Positions 24,148-31,837 of a stretch of 33,230 nt of DNA are shown here, piece by piece. The stretch's first letter is position 1. Every line of letters begins with the position of its first letter. The position numbers and the translations under genes were made by a program. The notes under the pieces were generated by a model. The model did no database searches. It saw only the letters and a list, made by a program, of their open reading frames with translations, and was not told the origin of the DNA. This DNA comes from Clostridia bacterium (GTDB lineage: Bacteria > Bacillota > Clostridia > Oscillospirales > CAG-272), in the NCBI GenBank assembly GCA_017504625.1, contig JAFVQU010000010.1:1-33230 (forward strand), given 5' to 3'.

Positions 24148-24398
24148 AGTAAACTTTAAATGGCTATCTATGCTATTTTTATGCATATTTATAGTTTCTT
24201 GAGGTTTTTAGTTTGAATCTGACGAATTCCTCTATCCGGTCGGGCCCGGCCGGGGAGGAGCTCGCTGATTATATAGTCGAAGAATTGAGATACGATCCTG
24301 CGAATCTGCGTAGGGAGCCCGTTTACACTAAAAGCAAGCGGGAGAACCCCGCGTCGTTTGTCTCACACACAAAGCTCGGGGGTTCTGATTGAGATTTT
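24148..24398 (+). ncRNA. Structured non-coding RNA, multi-helix (raiA-motif-like)
   Basis: A GC-rich island in AT-rich surroundings that folds by eye into a nested set of helices. Closing stem: AATC (24216-24219) with GATT (24387-24390), then GAATTCC (24224-24230) with GGGGTTC (24379-24385). Inside: hairpin CCGGTCG/CGGCCGG (24236-24253); GAGCT (24258-24262) with AGCTC (24373-24377); TGAGATACGA (24286-24295) with TCGTTTGTCTCA (24354-24365, 2-base bulge), which encloses hairpins CCTGCG/CGTAGG (24297-24314) and CCCGTTT/AAGCGGG (24318-24342). Five T's follow the closing stem. Size, architecture, promoter strength and clostridial host fit the raiA motif, a widespread complex RNA, but I name that family from memory. 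A TTG-started 59-codon frame (24213-24392) overlaps it and is considered chance. Confidence 0.72.
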
Positions 24399-24465
24399 TC
24401 GGATATGGGCTTATGGATTTGCCTTGAAAATCCAAATAACAAAACACATTTTTTATGGAGGAAAA

Positions 24466-27400
24466 ATGAAAAACACGTTTGTTAAAGTGCTCTCATTTTT
24501 GATGGCACTCACAATGATCGTGGGTATGTTCAGCGCAATCACCGTCTCCGCTGCTGACGAATGTACTCACACTAAGGGCGAAATCGTTAAGACTGTTCCG
24601 CCCACCTGCCAGACGTCCGGTTACACCGTTCGCCTTTGTGCAGATTGCGGCGAGGAGTATATTCCCGCTGATGAAATCGTTTTGGCTAGCCCCGAGTATC
24701 ATGACATTAAGCATACTGAGGCTACTGCTGCAACCTGTTTGAAGGATGCAACCACCGCTGGTAAGATATGCCAGGTTGAGGGTTGTGGCTATGTTCCTGA
24801 GAACGAGGGTGTTCAGGTTGTTGCTGGCTCTCAGAAGGAGCACTCCTTCAAGAGAGTAAAGGTTGCTGCTACCTGCGACGCTCCTGCAAGATACGAGTAC
24901 GTTTGTGCTGTTTGTAACAACACCGCTGAGAAGATCAACGAGCTTGTTAATAAGACGGACGAGGATGGTAATCCCGCTCCCGAGACCAAGTGGGTTGGTA
25001 CTCAGACCTATGAGCAGTTCAAGGCTACCGCAATTGCAGGCGAGGGTGCATTGAACCCCGACCACACTATCCTTACTTGGGAAATCGTAACTGTTCCCGT
25101 AATGGATAAGACTGCTAAGACCTGTACTGACGGTCTTATGAAGGGTTCTTGCGCACACTGTGACTACACTGAGGAAAAGGTTATTCCTGTTGCTCACGAG
25201 TTCACTATTAACCTTAACCCCAACAATTCCGCATGTGCTGACTACGTAAGCGGCTTTGCTTGTGCAATTTGTGGCGAGATTTCCTCTGACGCTGTTGTAA
25301 ACGAAGAGCCCACCGAACACGCAAATGCCGGTAACAAGGTCTTCACCGGTAAGTTCACCGCTACTCTTCCCACAAAGCTTGACGGCTCCAAGTTCACTTT
25401 CGCAGAGCTTGAGGCTCTTGGCTTCGAGCTTGGTGATGACTTCTACAAGGCATCTACCTGCACTGAGACCGGTTACGCTCTTACTGAGTGTCTCTGCGGT
25501 CAGATCTACATCGCTATTATTCCTGTTGATGCTGATGCTCACAAGGATGCAAACCTTGATTGGGGCGACACTCAGTGGCCCACCACTTGTACTGAGGCTG
25601 CTGTAAAGGTTGGCAAGTGCGTTAACTATGCAGTTTGTGGTTACGAGAAGACCACCGTTGTATATCCTGCAGCTGCATCTGCACACAAGATCGATAACAA
25701 GACTGAGGCTCCTACCTGTACTGATGTTGGTTACTCTACCGCTGCATGTACCAACAAGTTCGTTTCTGACGGCGTTGAGGTTACTTGTGCTCACGGTCGT
25801 GAGGCTGACGGTACTCCCTCTAAGTTCGCTTACAAGGATGAGCTTGGTCACACTTGGGGTGAGCCCACCTACAAGTCCGGCGTCTGCGGTTCCGCTGTTT
25901 ACGAGAAGCAGTGTTCCGTTTGTGAGGTTAAGGAAGACGTTGCTGAGCCCGAGGGTATCGAGCACGTTTATACTGAGATCGTTGTTCCTGCAAACTGCGC
26001 AAGCCCTGAGTTTGTAAGAAAGATCTGTACCATTTGTGAGCATACCGTAGACAACGCTCCTGCAGAGGGCGCTGAGAAGGACGAAACTGTTCACGTATAC
26101 GATATCACCGTTGCCGCTTCCATCGTAGCGGTTGTTAAGGCTCCCACCTGTACCGCTACCGGTATTACCACCATCAAGTGTGCTAATCCCGCTTGTACCG
26201 CTACAGCTGTTGAGACCTCTAAGAACGTAGAGACCGCTAAGATCGCTCATACCGAAGTTTCCGGTAGCAAGATCGAGTGGGATGAAGCGAATGAAACTTG
26301 GGTTGTAACCTCTGGTCAGACCAACGCTACTTGCCAGGCTGTAGGTTACAAGAACAACGGTAAGTTCTGTACCGTTTGTGGTGCTACTACTAAGGCTCCC
26401 ACCGAGATCAAGGTTGACGCTACCGCTCACGTAGGTACTAAGACTCTTATCGGTACTACCGCTTCTACCTGTCAGGCTGACGGTACCAATACTTACACCA
26501 CCACTTGCTGTGGTATCGTAACCGAAAAGAACGCTGCAGATCCTAAGTGGGATGCATGCTTCAAGGTTACTAAGAACGTTCCCTACAAGGCTCCTACTTG
26601 CACCGAGGCTGGTAACCATGCATACGTTGCATGTGCTGGCTGTGATGCATACAAGCCCTTGACTGTTGTTACTACCGGTTGTTCGCTTAACTGCTCCAAC
26701 CACCAGGCTATCAACGATAAGCAGACCAACGTTTACACCATCGCTGCTCTCGGTCACGACTGGGTTAAGCAGGATGCTGTTCCTGAAGACTGCGACACTA
26801 ACGGTACTAAGGAGTACTTCGACTGCTCCAGATGTACTCTCGTAACCTTCGATAAGGTTAAGACATATGACACCGCTGATGACGAGACCGACAACACCAA
26901 GAACGAGAACCTTCAGTTCCTTGCTGCTCTCGAGATCGTTGCTCACGGCGCAACTTACAACCAGAAGTTCACCGCTGTAGCTGCTACCTGTACCTCTACC
27001 GGTATCGCTGCTACTAAGGCTGACGGCTCTGCTTGGTGTACCAAGTGTGACGTAAACGCTGACGGAACCGGTAAGTGGATCACTCCTAAGGCTCCTCACA
27101 CCGACTCTACCGTTGAGCTCAACAAGACTACTGACGATAATTACGATTGTACCAAGCCCCACGCTGTAGTAACATCTTGTACCGTTTGTGGTAACGTTAC
27201 TGCTTACGATTTCGATGAGCCTGCTGAGGAAGCTCACGAATTCGCTAAGGATGCAGATGGCAAGGACATCTGGGTAGAGCAGGCACTTGCTACCGGTGAG
27301 TACTCTTGTAAGAACGACACCATGGAGACCAGAGCTTGTACTAACGCTAACTGTAAGTATACTGAAGAGCGCGTAAAGACCGCTAAGACCGGTTGTTGGA

Positions 27401-28605
27401 CCTACAAGGGTGCTACTCCCGCTCAGATCGCGGCAGGTGCTCAGAAGTACACTATCGACCTCAGCTGTGATAAGATTTCCGAATTCGTAGGCTTCACTTG
27501 TGGCGAATGCGGCGAGGAGATCAAGGCTGAAATGGCTGTACACACCATCGTTTCCGTTGACAAGGATGCTACTTGTGACGAGGACGGTTACCACATCGAA
27601 TACTGTAAGGTATGTAACTCCGATGAGGTTGCTGTTAACACTAAGTACAACAAGCTTGATGCTGACGGCAAGCACACCTTCGGTGCAGACAGCGTAGTTC
27701 TTGAGATCAAGCCCGCTACTCCTACCGAGGACGGCTTCAAGAAGTACACTTGTGCTCTCTGTGGCAAGGAAGCAGTTGAAGTTATTCCTGCATCCGCTAC
27801 TATCGTTATCACCGGTACCCTCTCCGCTGAGGAAGTTGCTGCCGGTACTACCGTAGAGTACGTTGTTAACTTCTCCGGCGTTGACTTCGAGTTCAACACC
27901 CTCAAGCTTAACATCGCTTACAACTCCAGCTACCTTACCTTCGTATCCGCTAGCACCACTCTTGAGGGCGCTAAGGTATACACCAACGTAAACGCTGACG
28001 GTCTTGGAATCACTCTCGCAGTTCCTTACTCTGCAGACGGTGAGGAGCAGAAGGCTATGACCTCTGTTGACGGTTCTGACGTTGTTACCGTTGTATTCCA
28101 GGCTAACAACTACGCTATCGGCCAGACCATCGTTGACGTAACTAAGCTCAACGACGCTGCATATGCATGCGAGGCAGCTGAGCTTAAGATCCTTGGCCGC
28201 GGTAACCTTAACGGTGACACTCTTGTAACCGTAGAGGATGCTCTCGCAGTTTCCAAGAAGTTCGGTACTGCTGACGTTTACGCTGATATCAATGGCGACG
28301 GAATCGTAGACGTTGATGACTTTGCACTCGTTGCAACCTTCGCAGCTTCTAACCAGACTGCTAAGGATTACCTCGTAATGGTTGGTACTTACGCTGAGAT
28401 CGCTGAAACTATTGAGACTCTCTATGAGACCAGCAAGCTTGCTGACGTTAACAAGGATGGCCGTCAGGATATCAATGACTACTGGTACATCACTCTTTAC
28501 ATTGAGGAAGCTCTCAATGATGCTGATTACGATGAACTCGGCTTCGCAAGCGTTTATGAGCTTGTAATCACCGTTATGAGCTACCTTGCTCTTGGAACCC
28601 CCTAA
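24466..28605 (+). CDS. Large secreted cysteine-repeat protein with cohesin-like and dockerin-like C-terminal modules
   Basis: A 1379-residue exported protein. The ATG at 24466 follows GGAGG by 4 bases; the frame upstream lacks a site. Residues 1 to about 31 are a signal peptide ending VSA. Residues about 33-1105 hold roughly 20 degenerate repeats of 40-80 residues built around a P/A-TC-x-x-x-G element, then a CxxC(G) pair about 6-15 residues on (for example PTCQTSGYTVRLCADCG). Residues about 1109-1244 are a beta-rich, cohesin-like domain. Then come three calcium-loop dockerin-type segments at about 1247 (NLNGDTLVTVED), 1274 (DINGDGIVDVDD) and 1327 (DVNKDGRQDIND). No sortase signal or membrane anchor is present. 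Codon use is much more biased than in the metabolic genes (GCT, GGT, ACC, AAG), suggesting high expression. The function is unknown; attachment to a cohesin partner such as the next gene's product is inferred. Confidence 0.88.
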   Translation: MKNTFVKVLSFLMALTMIVGMFSAITVSAADECTHTKGEIVKTVPPTCQTSGYTVRLCADCGEEYIPADEIVLASPEYHDIKHTEATAATCLKDATTAGKICQVEGCGYVPENEGVQVVAGSQKEHSFKRVKVAATCDAPARYEYVCAVCNNTAEKINELVNKTDEDGNPAPETKWVGTQTYEQFKATAIAGEGALNPDHTILTWEIVTVPVMDKTAKTCTDGLMKGSCAHCDYTEEKVIPVAHEFTINLNPNNSACADYVSGFACAICGEISSDAVVNEEPTEHANAGNKVFTGKFTATLPTKLDGSKFTFAELEALGFELGDDFYKASTCTETGYALTECLCGQIYIAIIPVDADAHKDANLDWGDTQWPTTCTEAAVKVGKCVNYAVCGYEKTTVVYPAAASAHKIDNKTEAPTCTDVGYSTAACTNKFVSDGVEVTCAHGREADGTPSKFAYKDELGHTWGEPTYKSGVCGSAVYEKQCSVCEVKEDVAEPEGIEHVYTEIVVPANCASPEFVRKICTICEHTVDNAPAEGAEKDETVHVYDITVAASIVAVVKAPTCTATGITTIKCANPACTATAVETSKNVETAKIAHTEVSGSKIEWDEANETWVVTSGQTNATCQAVGYKNNGKFCTVCGATTKAPTEIKVDATAHVGTKTLIGTTASTCQADGTNTYTTTCCGIVTEKNAADPKWDACFKVTKNVPYKAPTCTEAGNHAYVACAGCDAYKPLTVVTTGCSLNCSNHQAINDKQTNVYTIAALGHDWVKQDAVPEDCDTNGTKEYFDCSRCTLVTFDKVKTYDTADDETDNTKNENLQFLAALEIVAHGATYNQKFTAVAATCTSTGIAATKADGSAWCTKCDVNADGTGKWITPKAPHTDSTVELNKTTDDNYDCTKPHAVVTSCTVCGNVTAYDFDEPAEEAHEFAKDADGKDIWVEQALATGEYSCKNDTMETRACTNANCKYTEERVKTAKTGCWTYKGATPAQIAAGAQKYTIDLSCDKISEFVGFTCGECGEEIKAEMAVHTIVSVDKDATCDEDGYHIEYCKVCNSDEVAVNTKYNKLDADGKHTFGADSVVLEIKPATPTEDGFKKYTCALCGKEAVEVIPASATIVITGTLSAEEVAAGTTVEYVVNFSGVDFEFNTLKLNIAYNSSYLTFVSASTTLEGAKVYTNVNADGLGITLAVPYSADGEEQKAMTSVDGSDVVTVVFQANNYAIGQTIVDVTKLNDAAYACEAAELKILGRGNLNGDTLVTVEDALAVSKKFGTADVYADINGDGIVDVDDFALVATFAASNQTAKDYLVMVGTYAEIAETIETLYETSKLADVNKDGRQDINDYWYITLYIEEALNDADYDELGFASVYELVITVMSYLALGTP

Positions 28606-28629
28606 CCCCTGATTTTGTGAGGTGTAACT

Positions 28630-29877
28630 ATGCAACTTAAAAGAATATTCGTATCGCTTTTGGTTGCTATTATGATGCTCTCTTTGGCAGTTATCACAGC
28701 TGTTGCTGTTGATACTGCAAGCGCAACCTTTGACGTCGCAGTGGAGGTTTCCTCCGCTGTGGACGCAGAGGCTGTAACGCTTGTTTCCGCTGGTGATACC
28801 ATAGAGGTTAAAGTAGTAATTGAAAAAAACCCCGGTGCTGCATATACTCAGGTCACGTTCTTCTATGATGCAGACGTGCTCACTCCTGTAGATGCAGACG
28901 AAGATGGTTCTCCTGATATTACTCAGGGCGGTACATACAATTATACGTCTGTAACAAATACCCTTATCAAGGGTGAAAACGCTATCGTAGTTATTTCTGA
29001 CATTTCTGCAAAGAACAGCGTTGCTCTTGGTGATGCTTTCACCATTAAGTTCCGCGTTGCAGAGAATGTTAATGATAACGTTAAGCTCGAGTACGTCGTT
29101 AAGGCGTACAACGAGAAGAACGAAAAGTTGGCTGACGATACCAGAGTTGACATGAATCTCATCGCTACCAGCCACAATGTTGGTGCTGACAACGTATCTG
29201 TTGCAGCTCCCACTTGTACTGAGGATGGCAAGATCACTATTACCTGTGCTGATGCAGGATGTGATTTCGTAATGGTTGTTGACGGTGATGCAGCTCTTGG
29301 TCACGATATGGAAACTGTTGGCGAGGTTGCTGCAACCTGTACCGTTGACGGTCATTCCGCAGGTGAGAAGTGTAGCCGCTGCGATGAAACCACTTGCACA
29401 GTTTATCCCGCAACCGGTCACACCGAAGTCGTAGTTCCCGGCGTAGCTGCTACTTGCACTACTGATGGTACTAAGGACGGTAAGAAGTGCTCTGTTTGTG
29501 GCGAAACAACTCTTGCTAACGAGGTAGCTCCCGCAACCGGACACAGTATTGTAACTGTTGCTAAGGTTGATGCAACCTGTACAACTGCTGGTTCTACTGA
29601 AGGTACAAAGTGCTCCACTTGTGGAGTATATGTAGTTGAGCCCACCGTGATTCAGCCTCTCGGTCACACCGAAAAGGTTATTCCTGCTGAAGAGCCTACT
29701 TACTCTGAGCCCGGTTCTACCGAAGGTAAGGAGTGTACGGTTTGTGGTGCAATCACTGTTCAGCCCGTTGAGATCCCCGCTTTGTCTCTTACATGGCTTT
29801 GGGTTCTTATCGCTGCAGTTGTTGTAATCGGCGCTGGCGCTGTTGCAGTATTCTTCATCGTTAAGAAGAAGAAATAA
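28630..29877 (+). CDS. Membrane-anchored surface protein with a cohesin-like domain and cysteine repeats
   Basis: A 415-residue surface protein. Residues 1 to about 26-32 are a signal peptide. Residues about 33-175 resemble a cohesin/cohesin-like beta-sandwich (DTIEVKVVIEKNPGAAYTQV, FFYDADVLTPV, GDAFTIKFRVAEN). From C196 to about residue 383 there are five repeats with TC..G and CxxC elements; repeats 2-5 are about 41 residues each, and the last has Tyr for the first Cys. Residues about 387-411 are a membrane helix followed by KKKK, so the protein is anchored with its repeats outside. GAGGTG precedes the ATG, 24 bases after the preceding gene's stop. It shares that gene's repeats and codon bias and is probably co-transcribed. 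Confidence 0.87.
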   Translation: MQLKRIFVSLLVAIMMLSLAVITAVAVDTASATFDVAVEVSSAVDAEAVTLVSAGDTIEVKVVIEKNPGAAYTQVTFFYDADVLTPVDADEDGSPDITQGGTYNYTSVTNTLIKGENAIVVISDISAKNSVALGDAFTIKFRVAENVNDNVKLEYVVKAYNEKNEKLADDTRVDMNLIATSHNVGADNVSVAAPTCTEDGKITITCADAGCDFVMVVDGDAALGHDMETVGEVAATCTVDGHSAGEKCSRCDETTCTVYPATGHTEVVVPGVAATCTTDGTKDGKKCSVCGETTLANEVAPATGHSIVTVAKVDATCTTAGSTEGTKCSTCGVYVVEPTVIQPLGHTEKVIPAEEPTYSEPGSTEGKECTVCGAITVQPVEIPALSLTWLWVLIAAVVVIGAGAVAVFFIVKKKK

Positions 29878-29898
29878 TCTGAATTTCAGATAACTTTT

Positions 29899-29926
29899 AC
29901 CGCGGCTCTCACGAGCCGCGGTTTTT
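29899..29926 (+). terminator. Terminator of the surface-protein operon
   Basis: A perfect 10-bp stem, ACCGCGGCTC / GAGCCGCGGT, with a TCAC loop and TTTT tail, 21 bases past the stop codon. Confidence 0.92.
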
Positions 29927-29965
29927 GTATCTCTGTTTCCGCATCTGCGGTTATTCTGTTTGAAT

Positions 29966-29998
29966 AAAAAAAGAGCCCGTCCAGCGACGAGCTCTTTT
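29966..29998 (-). terminator. Terminator of the XRE regulator gene
   Basis: On the minus strand AAAAGAGCTCGTC pairs with GACGGGCTCTTTT (one G-U) around a 4-base loop, followed by further T's. It lies 64 bases past the XRE stop. Confidence 0.85.
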
Positions 29999-30062
29999 GC
30001 GTTGTATTATTTGCTTTACTTTTTCTACAGTAATCTCAACAACAATCATATTTAAGGTGTTT

Positions 30063-30362
30063 TTACTTGTTTTTGCTGTTTTTATATCGCAGAGAGGCGA
30101 CGAGTCGTTTCACAGTAATAATATCTTCTTCGTCAAGTCCCGATAGATCTATAGTTTCTTTTTTGTCAAGTCCTAAAAGATAATCGGCGGTGACGTGGAA
30201 TACGGATGCTAATTTAGTCAAGACCTCGGGCGAGGGATAACGCTCCTGAAGCTCGTAATAGCTGACAACAGACTTAGTAACTCCGAGTCTATCCGCAAGC
30301 TGTTGTTGTGTCAAGCCCTCCTGAAGTCTCATTTTTTTTAAATTGCTACCAAAATCAACCAT
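30063..30362 (-). CDS. XRE-family HTH transcriptional regulator
   Basis: A 99-residue DNA-binding protein of the Cro/C1 type. The helix-turn-helix spans about residues 6-60, with LTQQQLADRLGVTKSVVSYYE and the following PSPEVLTKLASVFHVTADYLLGL, the standard single-domain XRE layout. The C-terminal 35 residues are acidic then basic, without a sensor domain. The ATG at 30362 was chosen because AGGAGG lies 7 bases upstream. It is divergent from the zinc-ribbon membrane protein gene, so it probably controls that promoter and itself; inverted half-sites TATCACA (30390-30396) and TGTGATA (30454-30460) lie between them. Confidence 0.9.
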   Translation of the reverse strand: MVDFGSNLKKMRLQEGLTQQQLADRLGVTKSVVSYYELQERYPSPEVLTKLASVFHVTADYLLGLDKKETIDLSGLDEEDIITVKRLVASLRYKNSKNK

Positions 30363-30435
30363 AATCACACCTCCTGTCTAAATTGAGTTTATCACAATTA
30401 TGTTCAAATATGGTTGATTTTATGTATTAAAATAG

Positions 30436-30464
30436 TTGACAAATGTAGAAATGTGTGATATAAT
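30436..30464 (+). promoter_or_regulatory. Consensus sigma-A promoter of the zinc-ribbon membrane protein operon
   Basis: Perfect -35 TTGACA (30436-30441), 17-base spacer, perfect -10 TATAAT (30459-30464). A TGTGATA half-site at 30454-30460 overlaps the -10 and mirrors TATCACA at 30390-30396, a plausible target for the divergent XRE repressor. Confidence 0.85.
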
Positions 30465-30515
30465 GAGTTCATAGTTGATAAAACTAAATACTGTAATTTG
30501 CTAAGGAGTAGAATT

Positions 30516-30881
30516 ATGAAAGTTTGTTCAAAATGTGGAGCTCAGAACCAGGACGATGCTATTGTTTGCAGTGCTTGTAATAGAGTAATTTACAGCCAGT
30601 CTGCTAACGTTGCAGCTCAGCCGATCACTCAGCCCGCGCAGTCGGTTCGTCCTTCTGCACTCTCTGTCGTTGCCTTGGTCTTTATGATAATAGGTACTGT
30701 TGCGACGTCATTCTGCACTTTTGGTATTGGACTTGCATGGTGCTTGCCTATGACTATTTCATACGGCAGAAACAGAAAGAACGGAATACCTGTCAGCATT
30801 GGATTTAAGGTCTGCTCGCTTATTTTCGTTAATACGATTGCGGGTATACTTATGCTGTGCGATCGCTCGACATCTATATAA
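30516..30881 (+). CDS. Zinc-ribbon membrane protein, unknown function
   Basis: A 121-residue protein. Residues 1-25 form a zinc ribbon with two CxxC knuckles (VCSKCGAQNQDDAIVCSACN); a Gln/Ala/Pro-rich linker follows; two hydrophobic segments span about 48-70 and 87-112. GGAG lies 7 bases before the ATG at 30516; an in-frame codon at 30498 lacks a site. It is the first gene after a full consensus promoter next to an XRE repressor. Such short ribbon-plus-membrane proteins are common in Firmicutes but have no single known function. Confidence 0.82.
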   Translation: MKVCSKCGAQNQDDAIVCSACNRVIYSQSANVAAQPITQPAQSVRPSALSVVALVFMIIGTVATSFCTFGIGLAWCLPMTISYGRNRKNGIPVSIGFKVCSLIFVNTIAGILMLCDRSTSI

Positions 30882-30905
30882 ATTTTTTTCGGGGGAAAGA
30901 AGAGA

Positions 30906-31709
30906 ATGAATCAACAGCTTTATGATCAATTTCTTGATGCGGCATCCGTTATAGTCGGAGTCCAGGAGTTTGATGTAGCCATAACAAACAAAAAAGATGA
31001 ATGGGGAAATTTCTGCGAATTGTATGTTGACACGCAGAATAAAGTCAAAGAAGCTCACAAATCTTACGGAAAATGGCAGGGATGGGGAACCTTTTTCCTT
31101 ATCTTTGGATTATGTAACACTTTGCTCTTCAATATAGCTATCATAACTACAACGGCAGAGTTTATAATGAGTGGAAGACCTATTTCTTTAGCCGAGATGA
31201 TTCCGTTTGTAATTATTATGATCATTTTGCTTGTGATGGCTTTCTTTGGTATTTATCTCATTATCTCCGCGAAGACTAAACGGAAAAGACGCGTTAAGAA
31301 GGTAACCAAGGAAGTCAGTATCGCTGAGGTAGAATTGCAGCAGGAAATCGATAAAATTGAAAGTGACATTGACAAGCTCGAAGAAGGATTGCAGAAATTT
31401 GTTGACGAAAACTGTCATTTCCTTGATTTCCTTCCAAATAATTATCGCAATCCTCAAGCTGTTGGATTTATGCTCAAGGCGATTGAAAATCTTCGCGCGA
31501 ATACACTGACGGACGTAATCAATCTTTATGAGCAGGAATTGCATTTTATGGAGCAGAGACGAATTTTGGAGGATACTGCCGAAATGCAGCGCATACACAA
31601 CGAAAATATGATGTATGCTATGGAGTCTATTAACCGCAATCAAGAACGAACAAATGCTAATTTGAACGTCATTCAAGCAATGCAGTTTATTAGTATGTTG
31701 AGCGATTAA
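30906..31709 (+). CDS. Membrane protein with cytoplasmic coiled coil, unknown function
   Basis: A 267-residue protein I do not recognise. An N-terminal soluble region (about 1-57) is followed by two membrane segments, near 60-83 and 98-122, then a very basic patch (KTKRKRRVKKVTKE) that should face the cytoplasm. Residues about 137-170 are heptad-like (QQEIDKIESDIDKLEEGLQK), and the rest is helical, ending in an Asn/Gln/Met-rich tail. It lies 24 bases past the zinc-ribbon gene under the same promoter, so the two probably act together. A purine-rich GGGGGAAAGAAGAG precedes the ATG. Confidence 0.8.
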   Translation: MNQQLYDQFLDAASVIVGVQEFDVAITNKKDEWGNFCELYVDTQNKVKEAHKSYGKWQGWGTFFLIFGLCNTLLFNIAIITTTAEFIMSGRPISLAEMIPFVIIMIILLVMAFFGIYLIISAKTKRKRRVKKVTKEVSIAEVELQQEIDKIESDIDKLEEGLQKFVDENCHFLDFLPNNYRNPQAVGFMLKAIENLRANTLTDVINLYEQELHFMEQRRILEDTAEMQRIHNENMMYAMESINRNQERTNANLNVIQAMQFISMLSD

Positions 31710-31719
31710 AAGGATTTGA

Positions 31720-31756
31720 AAAAGGCATTGAAAACATTTAGGTTTCAATGCCTTTT
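31720..31756. terminator. Bidirectional terminator hairpin between converging genes
   Basis: A perfect 14-bp stem, AAAAGGCATTGAAA / TTTCAATGCCTTTT, with a 9-base loop. A and T tracts on the two flanks allow it to serve both the plus-strand gene ending at 31709 and the minus-strand gene ending at 31838. Confidence 0.75.
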
Positions 31757-31763
31757 AAAATAT

Positions 31764-31793
31764 ATGAGACTCGGAAAGATTTCCGAGGCTCAT
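31764..31793. terminator. Second hairpin downstream of the GGGtGRT gene
   Basis: Arms ATGAG-CTCGGAAA and TTTCCGAG-CTCAT pair with one internal mismatch and a 2-base loop. On the minus strand a T/A-rich tail follows, so it probably ends the GGGtGRT transcript, backed up by the adjacent hairpin. Confidence 0.6.
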
Positions 31794-31837
31794 TTCATTT
31801 ACCCCTTTGGGCAAATTTCATTGCAAATAATTTTCGA

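Noticed and set aside
24213-24392. A TTG-started 59-codon frame with GAGG 8 bases upstream
   Set aside because: It coincides with a region whose bases form nested helices, uses codons unlike the neighbouring genes (CGG, GGG, AGG), and sits behind a promoter typical of abundant RNAs. Kept only as the alternative explanation.
24493-29667. A 1724-codon open frame on the minus strand
   Set aside because: It lies wholly opposite two proteins with signal peptides, repeats and good ribosome binding sites. Its translation is low-complexity Ser/Val/Leu-rich without domains, and it is explained by codon bias of the sense genes.
24590-29790. Repeated TC..G..CxxC DNA as a CRISPR array or tandem DNA repeat
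   Set aside because: The repetition is at the protein level, with variable spacing and divergent codons inside long reading frames; there are no identical direct repeats with unique spacers.
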